This document shows, piece by piece, positions 24,594-35,517 of a DNA stretch of 64,000 nt (the first letter of the stretch is position 1; every line of letters begins with the position of its first letter). The notes under the pieces were generated by a model. It was given only the letters and a program-made list of their open reading frames with translations, did not search any database and was not told where the DNA came from. This DNA is from Mycobacterium paraseoulense (GTDB taxonomy: Bacteria; Actinomycetota; Actinomycetes; Mycobacteriales; Mycobacteriaceae), in NCBI RefSeq assembly GCF_010731655.1, contig NZ_AP022619.1, forward strand, positions 1,054,001-1,118,000, read 5' to 3'. Made by a program: the position numbers and the translations under genes.

Positions 24594-27505
24594 GCGCACA
24601 CCCCGACGACGCCCGCACCGACACCATCCCCGTCGCCCAAGAACCGGTGCGGGACAAGATTCCGCGAATCATCCGAACCTTCGCCGTGCCCATCATCCTG
24701 GGCTGGATCGCGATCATCGCGGTGCTCAACGTCGTCGTCCCCCAGCTGGACGAGGTCGGGAAGATGCGCTCGGTGTCGATGGCCCCCGACGATGCGCAAT
24801 CTGTCGTCGCGACCAAGCGGATGGGCGCGATCTTCAACGAGTACAAGTCCAACAGCTCGGTCATGATCGTGCTGGAGGGCGAAAAGCCGCTCGGCGCCGA
24901 CGCTCACGCCTACTACGACAAGATGGTGCAGAAGCTCGACGCCGACACCAAACACGTTGAGCACGTGCAGGATATGTGGAGCGATCCACTGACCGGGGCG
25001 GGCGCACAGAGCAACGACGGCAAGGCCGCCTACGTCCAGGTGTATCTGGCGGGGAATCAGGGCGAAGCCCTGGCCAACGAATCGGTCGAGTCCGTCCAGA
25101 GCATCGTCAAAAGCCTGACCCCACCCAAGGGGGTGAAGGCCTACGTCACCGGCCCCGCGGCCCTGTCGGCGGACCAGCACACGGCCGGCGACCGCAGCCT
25201 GCAGCTCATCACCGCGGCCACCTTCACGGTGATCATCGGAATGCTGCTGCTGGTCTACCGTTCGGTCGTCACCGTGCTACTTACGTTGATGATGGTGGTG
25301 CTCGAACTGTCGGCCGCCCGCGGAATGGTCGCCTTTCTGGGCTATTACAAGATCATTGGGCTCTCGACGTTCGCCACCAACCTGTTGGTCACGTTGGCGA
25401 TCGCGGCAGCCACCGACTACGCGATCTTCTTGATCGGCCGATATCAGGAAGCCCGCGCCGTGGGCGAGTCACGCGAAGACGCGTACTACACCATGTACAA
25501 GGGCACCGCCCACGTGGTGCTCGGGTCGGGCCTGACCATCGCCGGCGCCACCTTCTGCCTGCACTTCACCAACCTGCCCTATTTCCAGACGCTCGGGATC
25601 CCGTTGGCCATCGGCATGGTGGTGGTGGTCGCAGCGGCGTTGACGCTCGGCCCCGCGGTGATTTCGGTAGCGTCGCGCTTCCGAAAGACGCTCGAGCCCA
25701 AGCGTGCCCAGCGAATTCGCGGGTGGCGCAAGATCGGCGCCCTTGTGGTCCGGTGGCCCGGTCCCATCCTGGTCGTGACGATCGGGATCGCGCTCGTCGG
25801 CTTGCTGACCTTGCCCGGGTACCGCACCAACTATAACGACCGCAACTACCTGCCCGCGGATCTCCCGGCGAATGAGGGTTACGCGGCCGCCGACCGGCAC
25901 TTCTCGCAGGCGCGGATGAATCCCGAAGTCCTGATGATCGAGAGTGACCACGATCTGCGCAATTCCGCGGACTTCCTGGTCATCGACAAGATCGCCAAGA
26001 CCGTCTTCCGGGTGCCGGGAATCGCCCGGGTGCAAGCGATCACCCGGCCGCAGGGCACGCCGATCGAGCACACGTCGATCCCCTTCCAGATCAGCATGCA
26101 GGGCGTCACCCAGCAGATGAACCAGAAGTACCAGGAAGACCAGATGGCCGACATGCTGCACCAGGCCGACATGATGCAGACGACCATCGACAGCATGGAA
26201 AAGATGTCCAGCATCACCGCGCAGATGGCCGACGACATGCATCAGATGGTTAAAAAGATGCATGACATGACCATCGACATCAACGAATTGCGCCAGCACA
26301 TGGCCGATTTCGAGGACTTCTTCCGGCCCATCCGCAGCTATCTCTACTGGGAACGGCACTGCTACGACATCCCGGTGTGCTGGTCGCTGCGCTCGGTCTT
26401 CGACGGCCTGGACGGCATCGACATCATGACCGACGATATCGAGAGCCTGCTGCCGATCATGGATCATCTCGACACGCTGATGCCCCAGATGGTGGCGCTG
26501 ATGCCTTCGATGATCGAGAACATGAAGGCCATGAAAACGACGATGCTGACCATGTATGCGACCCAGAAGGGCCTGCAAGATCAGCAGAACGAGGCGCAGA
26601 AGAACTCCAACGCCATGGGCAAGGCGTTCGATGCGTCCAAAAACGACGACTCGTTCTACCTGCCGCCGGAGACCTTCAACAACGCCGAGTTCAAGAAGGG
26701 GATGAAGAACTTCATCTCCCCCGACGGCCATGCAGTGCGCTTCATCATCAGCCATGACGGTGATCCGATGTCGCAAGAAGGCATTTCGCACATCAGCGCC
26801 ATCAAGAAGGCCGCTTACGAGGCGCTCAAGGGCACGCCGCTGGAGGGCTCCAAGATTTATCTGGCGGGCACCGCATCGATCTACAAAGACCTCAGCGACG
26901 GCAACACCTATGACTTGCTGATCGCCGGGATCTCTTCGCTGTGTTTGATTTTCATCATCATGCTACTCATCACCCGCGGCGTGGTGGCGTCGGCCGTCAT
27001 CGTGGGCACCGTGCTGCTCTCGCTGGGCGCGTCGTTCGGTCTGTCGGTGTTGATCTGGCAGCACCTCATCGGCATCGAGCTGCACTGGATGGTGCTCGCG
27101 ATGTCGGTCATCATCCTGCTTGCCGTGGGCGCGGACTACAACTTGTTGTTGGTGGCGCGGTTCAAGGAGGAGATCTACGCCGGCCTGAACACCGGGATCA
27201 TCCGTTCGATGGGCGGCACCGGCTCGGTGGTCACCTCGGCGGGCCTGGTTTTCGCCTTCACGATGATGACGATGGCGGTCAGTGAGCTGACGGTCATCGG
27301 CCAGGTCGGTACCACCATCGGACTGGGCCTGCTGTTCGACACCCTCGTCGTGCGGTCGCTGATGACGCCATCGATCGCCGCCCTGCTGGGCAAGTGGTTC
27401 TGGTGGCCCCAACGCGTGCGGCAGCGCCCGGTGCCCTCGCCCTGGCCCAAGCCGAGCGACGAGAAGGTGTCCCAGGAAACCGAATCCCTGGCTCCCGCTA
27501 GGTAA
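24590..27505 (+). CDS. mmpL: MmpL family RND transporter (MmpL4/5-like)
   Basis: 971 residues, starting at ATG 24590 in the ATGA overlap with mmpS. About 12 membrane helices are visible, with the proton-relay Asp-Tyr pairs in TM4 ([16 protein letters not shown]) and TM10 ([17 protein letters not shown]). Two periplasmic parts follow TM1 and TM7. The second contains a long helical hairpin (about 520-680, for example [18 protein letters not shown]) like the MmpL4/MmpL5 coiled coil. It is an exporter driven by proton flow. Homologues export mycobactin and cause efflux-based drug tolerance; the cargo here is unknown. Confidence 0.95.
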   Translation: MSAHPDDARTDTIPVAQEPVRDKIPRIIRTFAVPIILGWIAIIAVLNVVVPQLDEVGKMRSVSMAPDDAQSVVATKRMGAIFNEYKSNSSVMIVLEGEKPLGADAHAYYDKMVQKLDADTKHVEHVQDMWSDPLTGAGAQSNDGKAAYVQVYLAGNQGEALANESVESVQSIVKSLTPPKGVKAYVTGPAALSADQHTAGDRSLQLITAATFTVIIGMLLLVYRSVVTVLLTLMMVVLELSAARGMVAFLGYYKIIGLSTFATNLLVTLAIAAATDYAIFLIGRYQEARAVGESREDAYYTMYKGTAHVVLGSGLTIAGATFCLHFTNLPYFQTLGIPLAIGMVVVVAAALTLGPAVISVASRFRKTLEPKRAQRIRGWRKIGALVVRWPGPILVVTIGIALVGLLTLPGYRTNYNDRNYLPADLPANEGYAAADRHFSQARMNPEVLMIESDHDLRNSADFLVIDKIAKTVFRVPGIARVQAITRPQGTPIEHTSIPFQISMQGVTQQMNQKYQEDQMADMLHQADMMQTTIDSMEKMSSITAQMADDMHQMVKKMHDMTIDINELRQHMADFEDFFRPIRSYLYWERHCYDIPVCWSLRSVFDGLDGIDIMTDDIESLLPIMDHLDTLMPQMVALMPSMIENMKAMKTTMLTMYATQKGLQDQQNEAQKNSNAMGKAFDASKNDDSFYLPPETFNNAEFKKGMKNFISPDGHAVRFIISHDGDPMSQEGISHISAIKKAAYEALKGTPLEGSKIYLAGTASIYKDLSDGNTYDLLIAGISSLCLIFIIMLLITRGVVASAVIVGTVLLSLGASFGLSVLIWQHLIGIELHWMVLAMSVIILLAVGADYNLLLVARFKEEIYAGLNTGIIRSMGGTGSVVTSAGLVFAFTMMTMAVSELTVIGQVGTTIGLGLLFDTLVVRSLMTPSIAALLGKWFWWPQRVRQRPVPSPWPKPSDEKVSQETESLAPAR

Positions 27506-28280
27506 CCCAGTCGGGCTGCCCTGCGGTGTCGACCGCGGAGAAGTCCTTGTGGCCCAGGCCCGCGGTGGTGCCGCCGTCGACGACGAACTCCGAGCCGGTC
27601 GAGTAGCTGGACTCGTCGCTGGCCAGGTAGACGACGAGATTGGAGACCTCCTTGGGCTGGGCGATCCGCCCCAGCGCGGTCTGGAAGATGTCCTCGGGGA
27701 CCCACTCGGTCATCGGCGTCTTGATGAGCCCCGGATGGATCGAGTTCACCCGGATTCCGCTGGGCCCCAACTCTAGTGCCGCCGACTTGGTGAGCCCCCG
27801 GACGGCGAATTTGGTGGCTGTGTACCCGTGGCAGGCGATCGTGCCGGCGATCCCCTCGATGGAGGAGATGTTGATGATCGATCCCCGCCCGGCTTCCTTC
27901 ATGGGCTTCACCACGGCGCGGATGCCGAGGAACACACCCGTCAGATTGATGTCGATGATTCGCTGCCATTCCGACAACGCGTAGTCCTCGAAGGTGCCGA
28001 TGTTGATGATGCCCGCGTTGTTGACGAGGATGTCGATGCCGCCGAACTCGTTCAGCGCGGTGGCTACCGCCGCGTCCCAGTCCTCGGGCTTGGTCACGTC
28101 GAGGCGCAGGTAGCGGGCCGCGTCCCCGACCTCGGCCGCGACCGCCTTGCCCTCGTCGTCGAGGATGTCACCAAACACCACCTTGGCCCCCTCGGCCACC
28201 AGCGTCCGCACGTGCGAGGCACCCATCCCCCGCGCGCCCCCACTGATGAGCGCGACCTTGCCGGCCAACCGTTCTGCCAC
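27498..28280 (-). CDS. fabG3: FabG3-like 3-alpha/20-beta-hydroxysteroid dehydrogenase (SDR)
   Basis: 260 residues closely resembling M. tuberculosis FabG3 (Rv2002) as I remember it. The NAD-binding motif is [10 protein letters not shown], followed by NNAGI, the catalytic ISSIEG Ser and [16 protein letters not shown] and the terminal QPDWVT. FabG3 oxidises and reduces steroid hydroxyls with NAD(H). The start is GTG 28280. It converges on mmpL with an eight-base overlap of the 3' ends. Confidence 0.88.
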   Translation of the reverse strand: MAERLAGKVALISGGARGMGASHVRTLVAEGAKVVFGDILDDEGKAVAAEVGDAARYLRLDVTKPEDWDAAVATALNEFGGIDILVNNAGIINIGTFEDYALSEWQRIIDINLTGVFLGIRAVVKPMKEAGRGSIINISSIEGIAGTIACHGYTATKFAVRGLTKSAALELGPSGIRVNSIHPGLIKTPMTEWVPEDIFQTALGRIAQPKEVSNLVVYLASDESSYSTGSEFVVDGGTTAGLGHKDFSAVDTAGQPDWVT

Positions 28281-28347
28281 TGCGTACTCCTGTCGTGTGG
28301 GTCTTTAGCACCATACAGACGCGGGCAGATGTATGACCAGAGTCTGA

Positions 28348-29214
28348 TTAGCCCACGATGTCGAAGATCGCCGCGGCCGACGTGACGGCCTTGTCCGCGT
28401 TCCCCTCGTCGTGCAGCAGCATGCGCACGCCGACGCGTCCCGGGCCGCCCCGATACGCGCTGCCCTCGACGCGGAAGGGGCCCACTTTGCCGCGTGACAT
28501 GAACATGACGTGCCAGCTGACCACCTGCAGCTTTCGCGTGCCGGCGATGTCGGCGGCGAGATCGATCGCCGCGGTCTCGAGGACGACGTGTTGCGGTCCG
28601 ATGTGCAGCGCGGCATCCGGGGAAGCGAGTTCGGTACTGAGCTCGGGTAGCACCCAGTAGCCGTCGGTGCGCCTGCTGGCGCCGAAGGCCCGCCAGAGCG
28701 GCGGCAGGTCCGGCGAGTCCTCGATCACCAGTTCCGTGCCCGAAACGTCCATCCGGCCCAGGCCTTCCGGCGGAATGCCGATGATCGCCCCCTGCCCCTC
28801 GTTGAAGGCGATCACCCGGCCGGGGTTGTCGGCGTCGACGATCTTGCATCGCCCGTAACCCATGGTGCGGCCCTGGTGCACGATGCCGGAGCCGAGGATC
28901 TCGACTCGGTTGACGTCGTAGCCGGGGTCGATGATCTGAACCGACGCGATGACCGGGTTGGGGACCGCGACCATGTCCGTCTGGCAGCCCTCCGGGGAGG
29001 AAATGGCCAACGGCGCCACCATGATTCCCCCGGCTTCGTTGCGCATGTCCCGGCGGATGGTGACGGTGTCGTCGACCTCTCCGAGGTCCATCGAGGAGTG
29101 TTTGCGGCCGATGTAGCGGTAGCTGAGCAGGCCGGTCCAGCGTCGATACAGTTCGTCGCGGTAGGCCTCGGAGTCGCCCGCCAACTCGCGGATGTCACGA
29201 AGCTGGTCGCCCAA
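28348..29214 (-). CDS. Double-hotdog thioesterase-like protein
   Basis: 288 residues that appear to hold two hotdog folds. The first includes GGIMVAPLAISSPEG, VASVQ-type strands and GSGIVHQGRTMGYGRCKIVD. The second, after about residue 170, runs through PQHVVLETAAIDLAAD to GPFRVEGSAYRG. The start is TTG 29214 behind AAGGGGG, 12 bases after the acyl-CoA dehydrogenase stop. It may hydrolyse or hydrate an acyl-CoA produced by that neighbour. The family assignment is moderate. Confidence 0.6.
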   Translation of the reverse strand: MGDQLRDIRELAGDSEAYRDELYRRWTGLLSYRYIGRKHSSMDLGEVDDTVTIRRDMRNEAGGIMVAPLAISSPEGCQTDMVAVPNPVIASVQIIDPGYDVNRVEILGSGIVHQGRTMGYGRCKIVDADNPGRVIAFNEGQGAIIGIPPEGLGRMDVSGTELVIEDSPDLPPLWRAFGASRRTDGYWVLPELSTELASPDAALHIGPQHVVLETAAIDLAADIAGTRKLQVVSWHVMFMSRGKVGPFRVEGSAYRGGPGRVGVRMLLHDEGNADKAVTSAAAIFDIVG

Positions 29215-29226
29215 TTCCGGCCCCCT

Positions 29227-30456
29227 TCAGGCTTTTCCGTGCCGCACCTGGTTGAACGGCACGCCACGGTCGGCGGCGTATTCGCGCGGCAGGTTCAGGA
29301 CCCGCTCCCCGATCACGTTGCGCGCCATCTCGGTGGTTCCGCCGCCGATGCTGGCGATCTGACGGCCCAGGTAGCGGACGCCGATGTCGAGCAGCCCCGC
29401 CTCGTCGTCGACCACGGCCGCCGGGCCCGCGACGGCCAACGCGGTGTCGTTTTCGACGTCGTGCACCTCGGCCATGAACAGCCGGATGATCGATCCCGCG
29501 GCGGGCGGCAGGGATCCGTCGGTCACCGCGTGGAAGACATGCTCGCTGAGTTGTCCGTGCACGGCCCGATGGACCAGGGCCCTGCCCACCATCTCGCGGA
29601 CTCGTTCGCTGCCGGCCTGGTTCGCCTTCTCGGCCACGGCCAGCAGGTCAACCGAAATGTCTTCAGCCTCAGCGATTCCCGGTCCGCTGGTGTATTCCGA
29701 TCCGTCGCCCATACTGCGGCGTTCGTGGTAGAGCTGGCGCGACGCGACGTCCCAGCCCTTCCCCGGCTCCCCCACCACGGCGTCGTCGCCCACGTCGACG
29801 TCGTCGAAGAACTCCTCGCAGAACTCGACCGAGCCGTTGACCTGCTTGATGCGGTTGATCGTGACGCCGGGATGCCGCAGCGGCACCAGGAACATCGTCA
29901 GCCCTTCGTGTTTGGGCGCGTTCCAGTCAGTCCGGGCCAGGCACAGGCCGTAGTCGGCGGCGAACGCCCACGTGCTCCACGTCTTGGCGCCGTTGATGAC
30001 CCACCGCCCGTCACGGCGGTCGGCGCGGGTGAGGATGCCCGCCAGATCTGATCCCCCACTGGGTTCGGACAGCAGCTGCACCAGCACTTCGTCGCCGCGC
30101 AACGCGGCCGCGATGTGCGTGCGCTTCTGCTCCTCGCTGCCCATGTCGAGGATCGTCGCGCAGCAGATGGCGAAAGAGGGAACGTTGAGCATCAGTGGCG
30201 TCTCGTAGGCCAGCGCCTCGGCATCGAACGCCTTCTTGTATTCGTAACCCAAGCCCAGGCCGCCGTATTCGCGCGGAAAGCAGATGCCGGCGAATCCGCC
30301 GTCGTACAGCTTCTTCTGCAGTTCGCGGGCGCGCTGCCAGGAGGTCAGTTCGTCGCGCTGCAGGACCATCGCGTCTCCGGAATCCAGCCGCGGCAGGTTC
30401 TCGGCCAGCCACGCCCTGGCCCGTCCCCGGAATTCCTCAACCGACTCCGACGTCAC
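29227..30456 (-). CDS. Acyl-CoA dehydrogenase
   Basis: 409 residues. The FAD/substrate motifs are LLSEPSGGSDLAG, GRWVINGAKTWSTWA and, near the C-terminus, GGGTTEMARNVIGERVLNLP. FPREYGGLGLGYEY is the typical N-terminal helix pattern. GTG 30456 (VTSESVEEF) has GAGAGG seven bases upstream and is preferred over ATG 30471, which has none. It desaturates an acyl-CoA at the alpha-beta carbons; chain or steroid side-chain preference is unknown. It is the first gene of a two-gene operon. Confidence 0.92.
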   Translation of the reverse strand: MTSESVEEFRGRARAWLAENLPRLDSGDAMVLQRDELTSWQRARELQKKLYDGGFAGICFPREYGGLGLGYEYKKAFDAEALAYETPLMLNVPSFAICCATILDMGSEEQKRTHIAAALRGDEVLVQLLSEPSGGSDLAGILTRADRRDGRWVINGAKTWSTWAFAADYGLCLARTDWNAPKHEGLTMFLVPLRHPGVTINRIKQVNGSVEFCEEFFDDVDVGDDAVVGEPGKGWDVASRQLYHERRSMGDGSEYTSGPGIAEAEDISVDLLAVAEKANQAGSERVREMVGRALVHRAVHGQLSEHVFHAVTDGSLPPAAGSIIRLFMAEVHDVENDTALAVAGPAAVVDDEAGLLDIGVRYLGRQIASIGGGTTEMARNVIGERVLNLPREYAADRGVPFNQVRHGKA

Positions 30457-30496
30457 CGGATGACCTCTCATTCGAGCGTCGACCTTGTGCTGGGCG

Positions 30497-30568
30497 ACTG
30501 TACAGCAGCGCGCTGAGGCAGTCGAGACCCCGCCCTCGGCGAGGCGGCGCGTCCGCCGTCGGTAGTCT
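30497..30568. promoter_or_regulatory. Divergent -10 elements
   Basis: TACAGT on the minus strand (30502-30497, inside the palindrome CTGTACAG) points to the acyl-CoA dehydrogenase, and TAGTCT (30563-30568) points to the thioesterase. Both fit TANNNT. The forward element is 11 bases from ATG 30580, giving a near-leaderless transcript. Confidence 0.35.
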
Positions 30569-30579
30569 GCGGTCGACTC

Positions 30580-31380
30580 ATGACACATCCCTTCGACGAC
30601 GCCATCCGCCTCGAAGCGACGAGCACGCACGTGCGGCGCGGGCGCACCCATCCGGAATGGGCCAACATGGTGGGGCCCTTCGGCGGTATCACCGCCGCCG
30701 TGATGCTGCGCGCCATCGAGTCGCAACCCGAGCGCGTCGGCGAGCCGCTGGCATTGACGGTCAACTACGCCGCGCCCATCGCCGACGGGGACTTCGACCT
30801 CTCACTTCGGGCCGCGCGCACCAACCGCACCAACCAGCACTGGATCGCCGAACTCAGCCAGGACGGCGGCGTCAAGACCACGGCAACGGCGCTGTTCGCT
30901 GTGCGCCGCGACGGCTGGGCCGATACCGAGAGTGCCCCGCCGAGCGTGCCGGACCCGGAGCAGCTGCCTGCCACCGATCCGGGCCTGGTGCAATGGACGA
31001 GCCTCTATGACATGCGGTACGTCGAAGGTCCGATGCCCGGCAAGAACGGGCAACCCAGCGCCTCCTCGACGACCACCTTGTGGGTGCGCGACCGAGCCCA
31101 ACGACCCGTCGACTACCCGGCGCTGGCCGCGCTGTGCGACATCTTCTACCCGCGGATCTTCCTGCGGCGCGGCCGCGTCATCCCGGCGGGGACGATCTCG
31201 TTGACGACCTACTTCCACGCCGACCAGCAGCAACTCGACGGCTTGGGCAACGACTTCGTGCTGTGCACCGCGCACGCCAACACATTCAGCGGTGGCTACT
31301 TCGACCAGAGCGCCGAAGTGTGGGCACGGGACGGAGTGCTGCTGGCCACCACGCATCAGGTCGTCTACTTCAAAGGCTGA
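30580..31380 (+). CDS. Acyl-CoA thioesterase (TesB-like double hotdog)
   Basis: 266 residues. RGRTHPEWANMVGPFGGITA and VNYAAPIADGDFDLSLRAAR form the first hotdog. The second half contains RIFLRRGRVIPAGTISLTTY, FVLCTAHANTFSGGYFDQSA and WARDGVLLATTHQVVYF, the typical TesB-like end. It probably cleaves acyl-CoA thioesters in the cytoplasm. It starts a plus-strand run toward the SnoaL and SDR genes. Confidence 0.85.
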   Translation: MTHPFDDAIRLEATSTHVRRGRTHPEWANMVGPFGGITAAVMLRAIESQPERVGEPLALTVNYAAPIADGDFDLSLRAARTNRTNQHWIAELSQDGGVKTTATALFAVRRDGWADTESAPPSVPDPEQLPATDPGLVQWTSLYDMRYVEGPMPGKNGQPSASSTTTLWVRDRAQRPVDYPALAALCDIFYPRIFLRRGRVIPAGTISLTTYFHADQQQLDGLGNDFVLCTAHANTFSGGYFDQSAEVWARDGVLLATTHQVVYFKG

Positions 31381-31442
31381 GAGGTTTACACTTCGCCAGT
31401 GAAACGTCACGCCGGGATGCTCAGGGAAAGAATCGAGGCGCA

Positions 31443-31973
31443 ATGACCGAGCGTGCGGAGCCCAGCGTCACCGAAGCGGACGCCGGCGCGCTGCTGGCCA
31501 TCGAATCCATCAAGCAGCTCAAGGCCCGCTACTGCCGGCACCTCGACGCCAAGGACTGGGCGGCGTGGCGAACCATCTTCACCGATGACTTCGTCAGCGA
31601 CACGGCCGAGGCCGGCGGCAAGGTGATCGACGGTGCGGACGAGTTCGTGACCTTCACGCGCAGGGCCCTCGGGCGGCCGGGCCAGGCCACCGCCCACCAG
31701 GTGCATGCCCCCGAAATCACGCTCACGTCCCCGACGACCGCGCGCGGCGTGTGGGCGCTGCAGGACGTGGTTCGATTCGGCCCCGGCGTGACCCTGGTGG
31801 GCTACGGCCATTACCACGAGACCTACCAGAACATCGCCGGGCAGTGGTTCATCAAGAGCTCCAAGCTAACTCGACTGCGAGAGGATATCGTCACTCCCGT
31901 GTTTTCCCTCTACGTCTCTGACCGAATCCGCCGGACGATCGGCCGAGTCGCCAATGTGGTGATGAGCCGATGA
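31443..31973 (+). CDS. SnoaL-like (NTF2-fold) protein
   Basis: 176 residues with IESIKQLKARYCRHLDAKDW and WRTIFTDDFVSDTAEAGG, the entry motif of SnoaL-like polyketide-cyclase/steroid-isomerase folds, then HQVHAPEITLTSPTTARGVW and GYGHYHETYQ. ATG 31443 is used. Its stop overlaps the SDR start (ATGA). The cone-shaped pocket fits a hydrophobic ring substrate; the reaction is unknown. Confidence 0.83.
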   Translation: MTERAEPSVTEADAGALLAIESIKQLKARYCRHLDAKDWAAWRTIFTDDFVSDTAEAGGKVIDGADEFVTFTRRALGRPGQATAHQVHAPEITLTSPTTARGVWALQDVVRFGPGVTLVGYGHYHETYQNIAGQWFIKSSKLTRLREDIVTPVFSLYVSDRIRRTIGRVANVVMSR

Positions 31974-33070
31974 CGGCCTCCACCGTTCTGGTCACCGGCG
32001 CATTCGGACAAATCGGCAAACGTTGCACGCAGATCCTGCTGGACCGCGAACGCACCGTCATCGCGATGGATCTGCGCAGCGACAACACCCTCGCCGTTGA
32101 ACGGGAGCTGGTCGCCGCCCGGCACTCGGGAACGCTGATCCCCGCCTATGCCGATCTGCTGGACGCCGAGGCAGTACGGGATCTCGTCGCGACCCATCAG
32201 CCCGACGCGGTCGTTCACCTCGCCGCGATCGTGTCCCCGCTGTCGTATCGCAAACCCGCGTTGGCCCGCAGGGTGAACGTGGGCGGTACCGAGAATCTCT
32301 TGGCGGCGTGCACCGCACTCCCCCGACCGCCGTTGTTCCTGATGGCGTCCAGCGCCGCGGTCTACGGTTCTCGCAACCCCTACCGCCAGCCCGAGCGGAT
32401 CACCCCGGACACCCCGGTCAATCCCATCGATCAATACGGTCAGGACAAAGTGCTCGCCGAGGCGGCGATCCGCGCCAGCGGCCTGCCGTTTGCGCTCTTC
32501 CGGCTGGGTGGGGTCATCTCGCCGGACACGCACACGACGGTCAACGGCGACTCCCTGCTCCTGATGCGATCGATGCCCGGCGACAACCGCATGCACGCGG
32601 TGGATGCGCGCGATGTTGCGCTGGCCTTCGCCAACGGCGTCGATCGGCAAGCCAGCATCGCGGGCAAGGTGATACTGATCGGCGGCAACGAGTCGTACGT
32701 GCTCACTCAGCGCGAACTCGAGGACGGCCTGATGGAAGCCGTCGGCCTTGGTGGCCTCGGCCCATCCGCCAGCCTGCCCGGCGACCCGAGCGACGACCGC
32801 GGCTGGAGCTTCACCGGCTGGTATGACACCACCGAAGCGCAGGCGCTGCTCGATTTCCAGCAACACGACTGGTCGCAGACCCTGGCCTGGATCGCCGAAA
32901 CCCAGGGCCGCACGCGCACAGTGGTGCGACTGCTGAGCCCGATATTGCGGCCGCTCCTGCGTACCGTGCTGAAGGTGCAGCGCCGGCTCGAGGGACGGGG
33001 CCCCTACGCCGACCCGTGGACGCTCATCGAAAAGCACTACGGCGCCGCGGCGCTCGCCGCCGCCGAGTAG
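31970..33070 (+). CDS. Extended SDR, NAD-dependent epimerase/dehydratase family
   Basis: 366 residues. The Rossmann motif is VTGAFGQIGKR, followed by VVHLAAIVSP, MASSAAVYG and the catalytic YGQDK (YxxxK). After the core, RTVVRLLSPILRPLLRTVLK is an amphipathic, possibly membrane-touching end. It is translationally coupled to the SnoaL-like gene. Relatives act on nucleotide sugars or 3-beta-hydroxysteroids; which applies here is open. Confidence 0.87.
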   Translation: MTASTVLVTGAFGQIGKRCTQILLDRERTVIAMDLRSDNTLAVERELVAARHSGTLIPAYADLLDAEAVRDLVATHQPDAVVHLAAIVSPLSYRKPALARRVNVGGTENLLAACTALPRPPLFLMASSAAVYGSRNPYRQPERITPDTPVNPIDQYGQDKVLAEAAIRASGLPFALFRLGGVISPDTHTTVNGDSLLLMRSMPGDNRMHAVDARDVALAFANGVDRQASIAGKVILIGGNESYVLTQRELEDGLMEAVGLGGLGPSASLPGDPSDDRGWSFTGWYDTTEAQALLDFQQHDWSQTLAWIAETQGRTRTVVRLLSPILRPLLRTVLKVQRRLEGRGPYADPWTLIEKHYGAAALAAAE

Positions 33071-33127
33071 CTAGTCCGCTCCATCCAAAAGCTCTTGCGC
33101 CGCAGCATGTCTCACACGTCGTCGACA

Positions 33128-34099
<972 letters not shown>

Positions 34100-34182
34100 G
34101 CCGTCATTGTGCGCTCAGCGACTTCGGGCCATGGGACGGGTACCGTTGCGCGAGTGCACCGCATCCGTCTCGCCGCGATCCG

Positions 34183-35517
34183 ATGGACGACGTAGAAACC
34201 GCGCGACCGGCCCGCAATCTTGCGGTGGACTTCTACCGCGCGTCGGGCGTGGTGGCCATCGTATTGGGCCACTGGCTGGCCGGTTCCGTGACCTATCGCG
34301 ACGGTCAATTCGGCCGGGAGAACCCGCTGCTCGACATGCCGTGGACGCAATGGCTGACCTGGATATTCCAGGCCGTCCCGGTGTTCTTCTTCGTGGCCGG
34401 GTACGCCGGAGCCGTGTCATGGGCGCACCGCCGCGAGGCCGACAATTTCTCGCGCCAGGCGTGGATTCGCCACCGCTTGGCTCGGGTGCTGGGGCCGACA
34501 ACCGTCTACGTCGCGCTGATTTCGGTCCTCGTGGTGGCGCTCCAGGTCCGCCATGCTCCGGGCACGGTGTTGGAGTACGCGGGCTGGGCGGTGGCCATGC
34601 ACCTGTGGTTCCTCGCCGTCTACGTGCTGGTGGTGTCTCTGACACCGGTTGCCGTTGCGGCACACCGGCGTTGGGGCCTCAGAGTGCCGGTGGTGCTGGC
34701 CGCGGCGGTCGTGCTGATCGATGCCGTCTCGCTCGCGGGCCATGTCCCCTATGTCGGCGCGCTCAACTACCTGCTGTGCTGGGGCCTGCTCTACCAGCTC
34801 GGGATCGCGTGGCAGGGCGGGCTGTTGGCCGGCCGCAGACCGGTGCTGATCGCCGCCGGTTCGGCAGTCGCTCTGGCACTGCTGATCCGGGTGGGGCCGT
34901 ATCCGGTGAGCATGATCGGCGTTCCGGGCGAAGCGATCGAGAACACGACGCCACCGACGGTGGCGATGATGGCGTTCGCGTGCACGCAGGCCGGGCTGGC
35001 TATGGCACTCGCAGCGACACTCGACCGCGTCCTGCGGCACCGCCCGGTGCGACACGTCTTGTCGACCGCCAATGCCAACGTGATGGCCCTTTACCTCTGG
35101 CACATGATTCCGGTGGTCCTCGTCGCGATCGTCGCTTATCCGGCCGGCCTGATACCGCAGCCCCACGAGGGGTCTGCGGCCTGGTGGCTGGTCCGATTGG
35201 AGTGGATCACGATCCTCAGCGTGGTGGCGGCGGCCGAAATGGTGCTGCTGTGGTGGCAACGGCGGTTCTTCGCGGTTCCGCTCCCGACGTTCGGACTGCC
35301 ACTCGGCGATCGCTGGGGCGAAGCAATCATGCTCTGCGGCGCCGTCCTGGCCGCGGTTGGTCTGCACCTCCTGGCCCAGGGCGGCTTCGCACCGGACGGG
35401 CGATTCTCCTGGCCGACCGCGGCGGTGTTCGCCGCGGGCGTGGTCCTGGTGGCGTTGCGGCCCAAGACGCCGTCGCCCGTCACCGGCCTTGAGGCGCGGC
35501 GGCGCCCGAGCGCCTAA
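34183..35517 (+). CDS. Acyltransferase-3 family membrane protein
   Basis: 444 residues with about ten membrane helices. The first part, NLAVDFYRASGVVAIVLGHW, carries the Arg and His of the OafA/acyltransferase-3 motif. FFFVAGYAGAVSW and HLWFLAVYVLVVS follow. It moves acyl groups onto envelope sugars or lipids in relatives. Its stop overlaps the stop of the convergent permease gene by four bases. Confidence 0.82.
   Translation: MDDVETARPARNLAVDFYRASGVVAIVLGHWLAGSVTYRDGQFGRENPLLDMPWTQWLTWIFQAVPVFFFVAGYAGAVSWAHRREADNFSRQAWIRHRLARVLGPTTVYVALISVLVVALQVRHAPGTVLEYAGWAVAMHLWFLAVYVLVVSLTPVAVAAHRRWGLRVPVVLAAAVVLIDAVSLAGHVPYVGALNYLLCWGLLYQLGIAWQGGLLAGRRPVLIAAGSAVALALLIRVGPYPVSMIGVPGEAIENTTPPTVAMMAFACTQAGLAMALAATLDRVLRHRPVRHVLSTANANVMALYLWHMIPVVLVAIVAYPAGLIPQPHEGSAAWWLVRLEWITILSVVAAAEMVLLWWQRRFFAVPLPTFGLPLGDRWGEAIMLCGAVLAAVGLHLLAQGGFAPDGRFSWPTAAVFAAGVVLVALRPKTPSPVTGLEARRRPSA

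Noticed and set aside
25469..26791. 440-codon minus-strand frame inside mmpL
   Set aside because: The mmpL protein is complete and conserved in the other strand; the His-rich translation is an antisense shadow.
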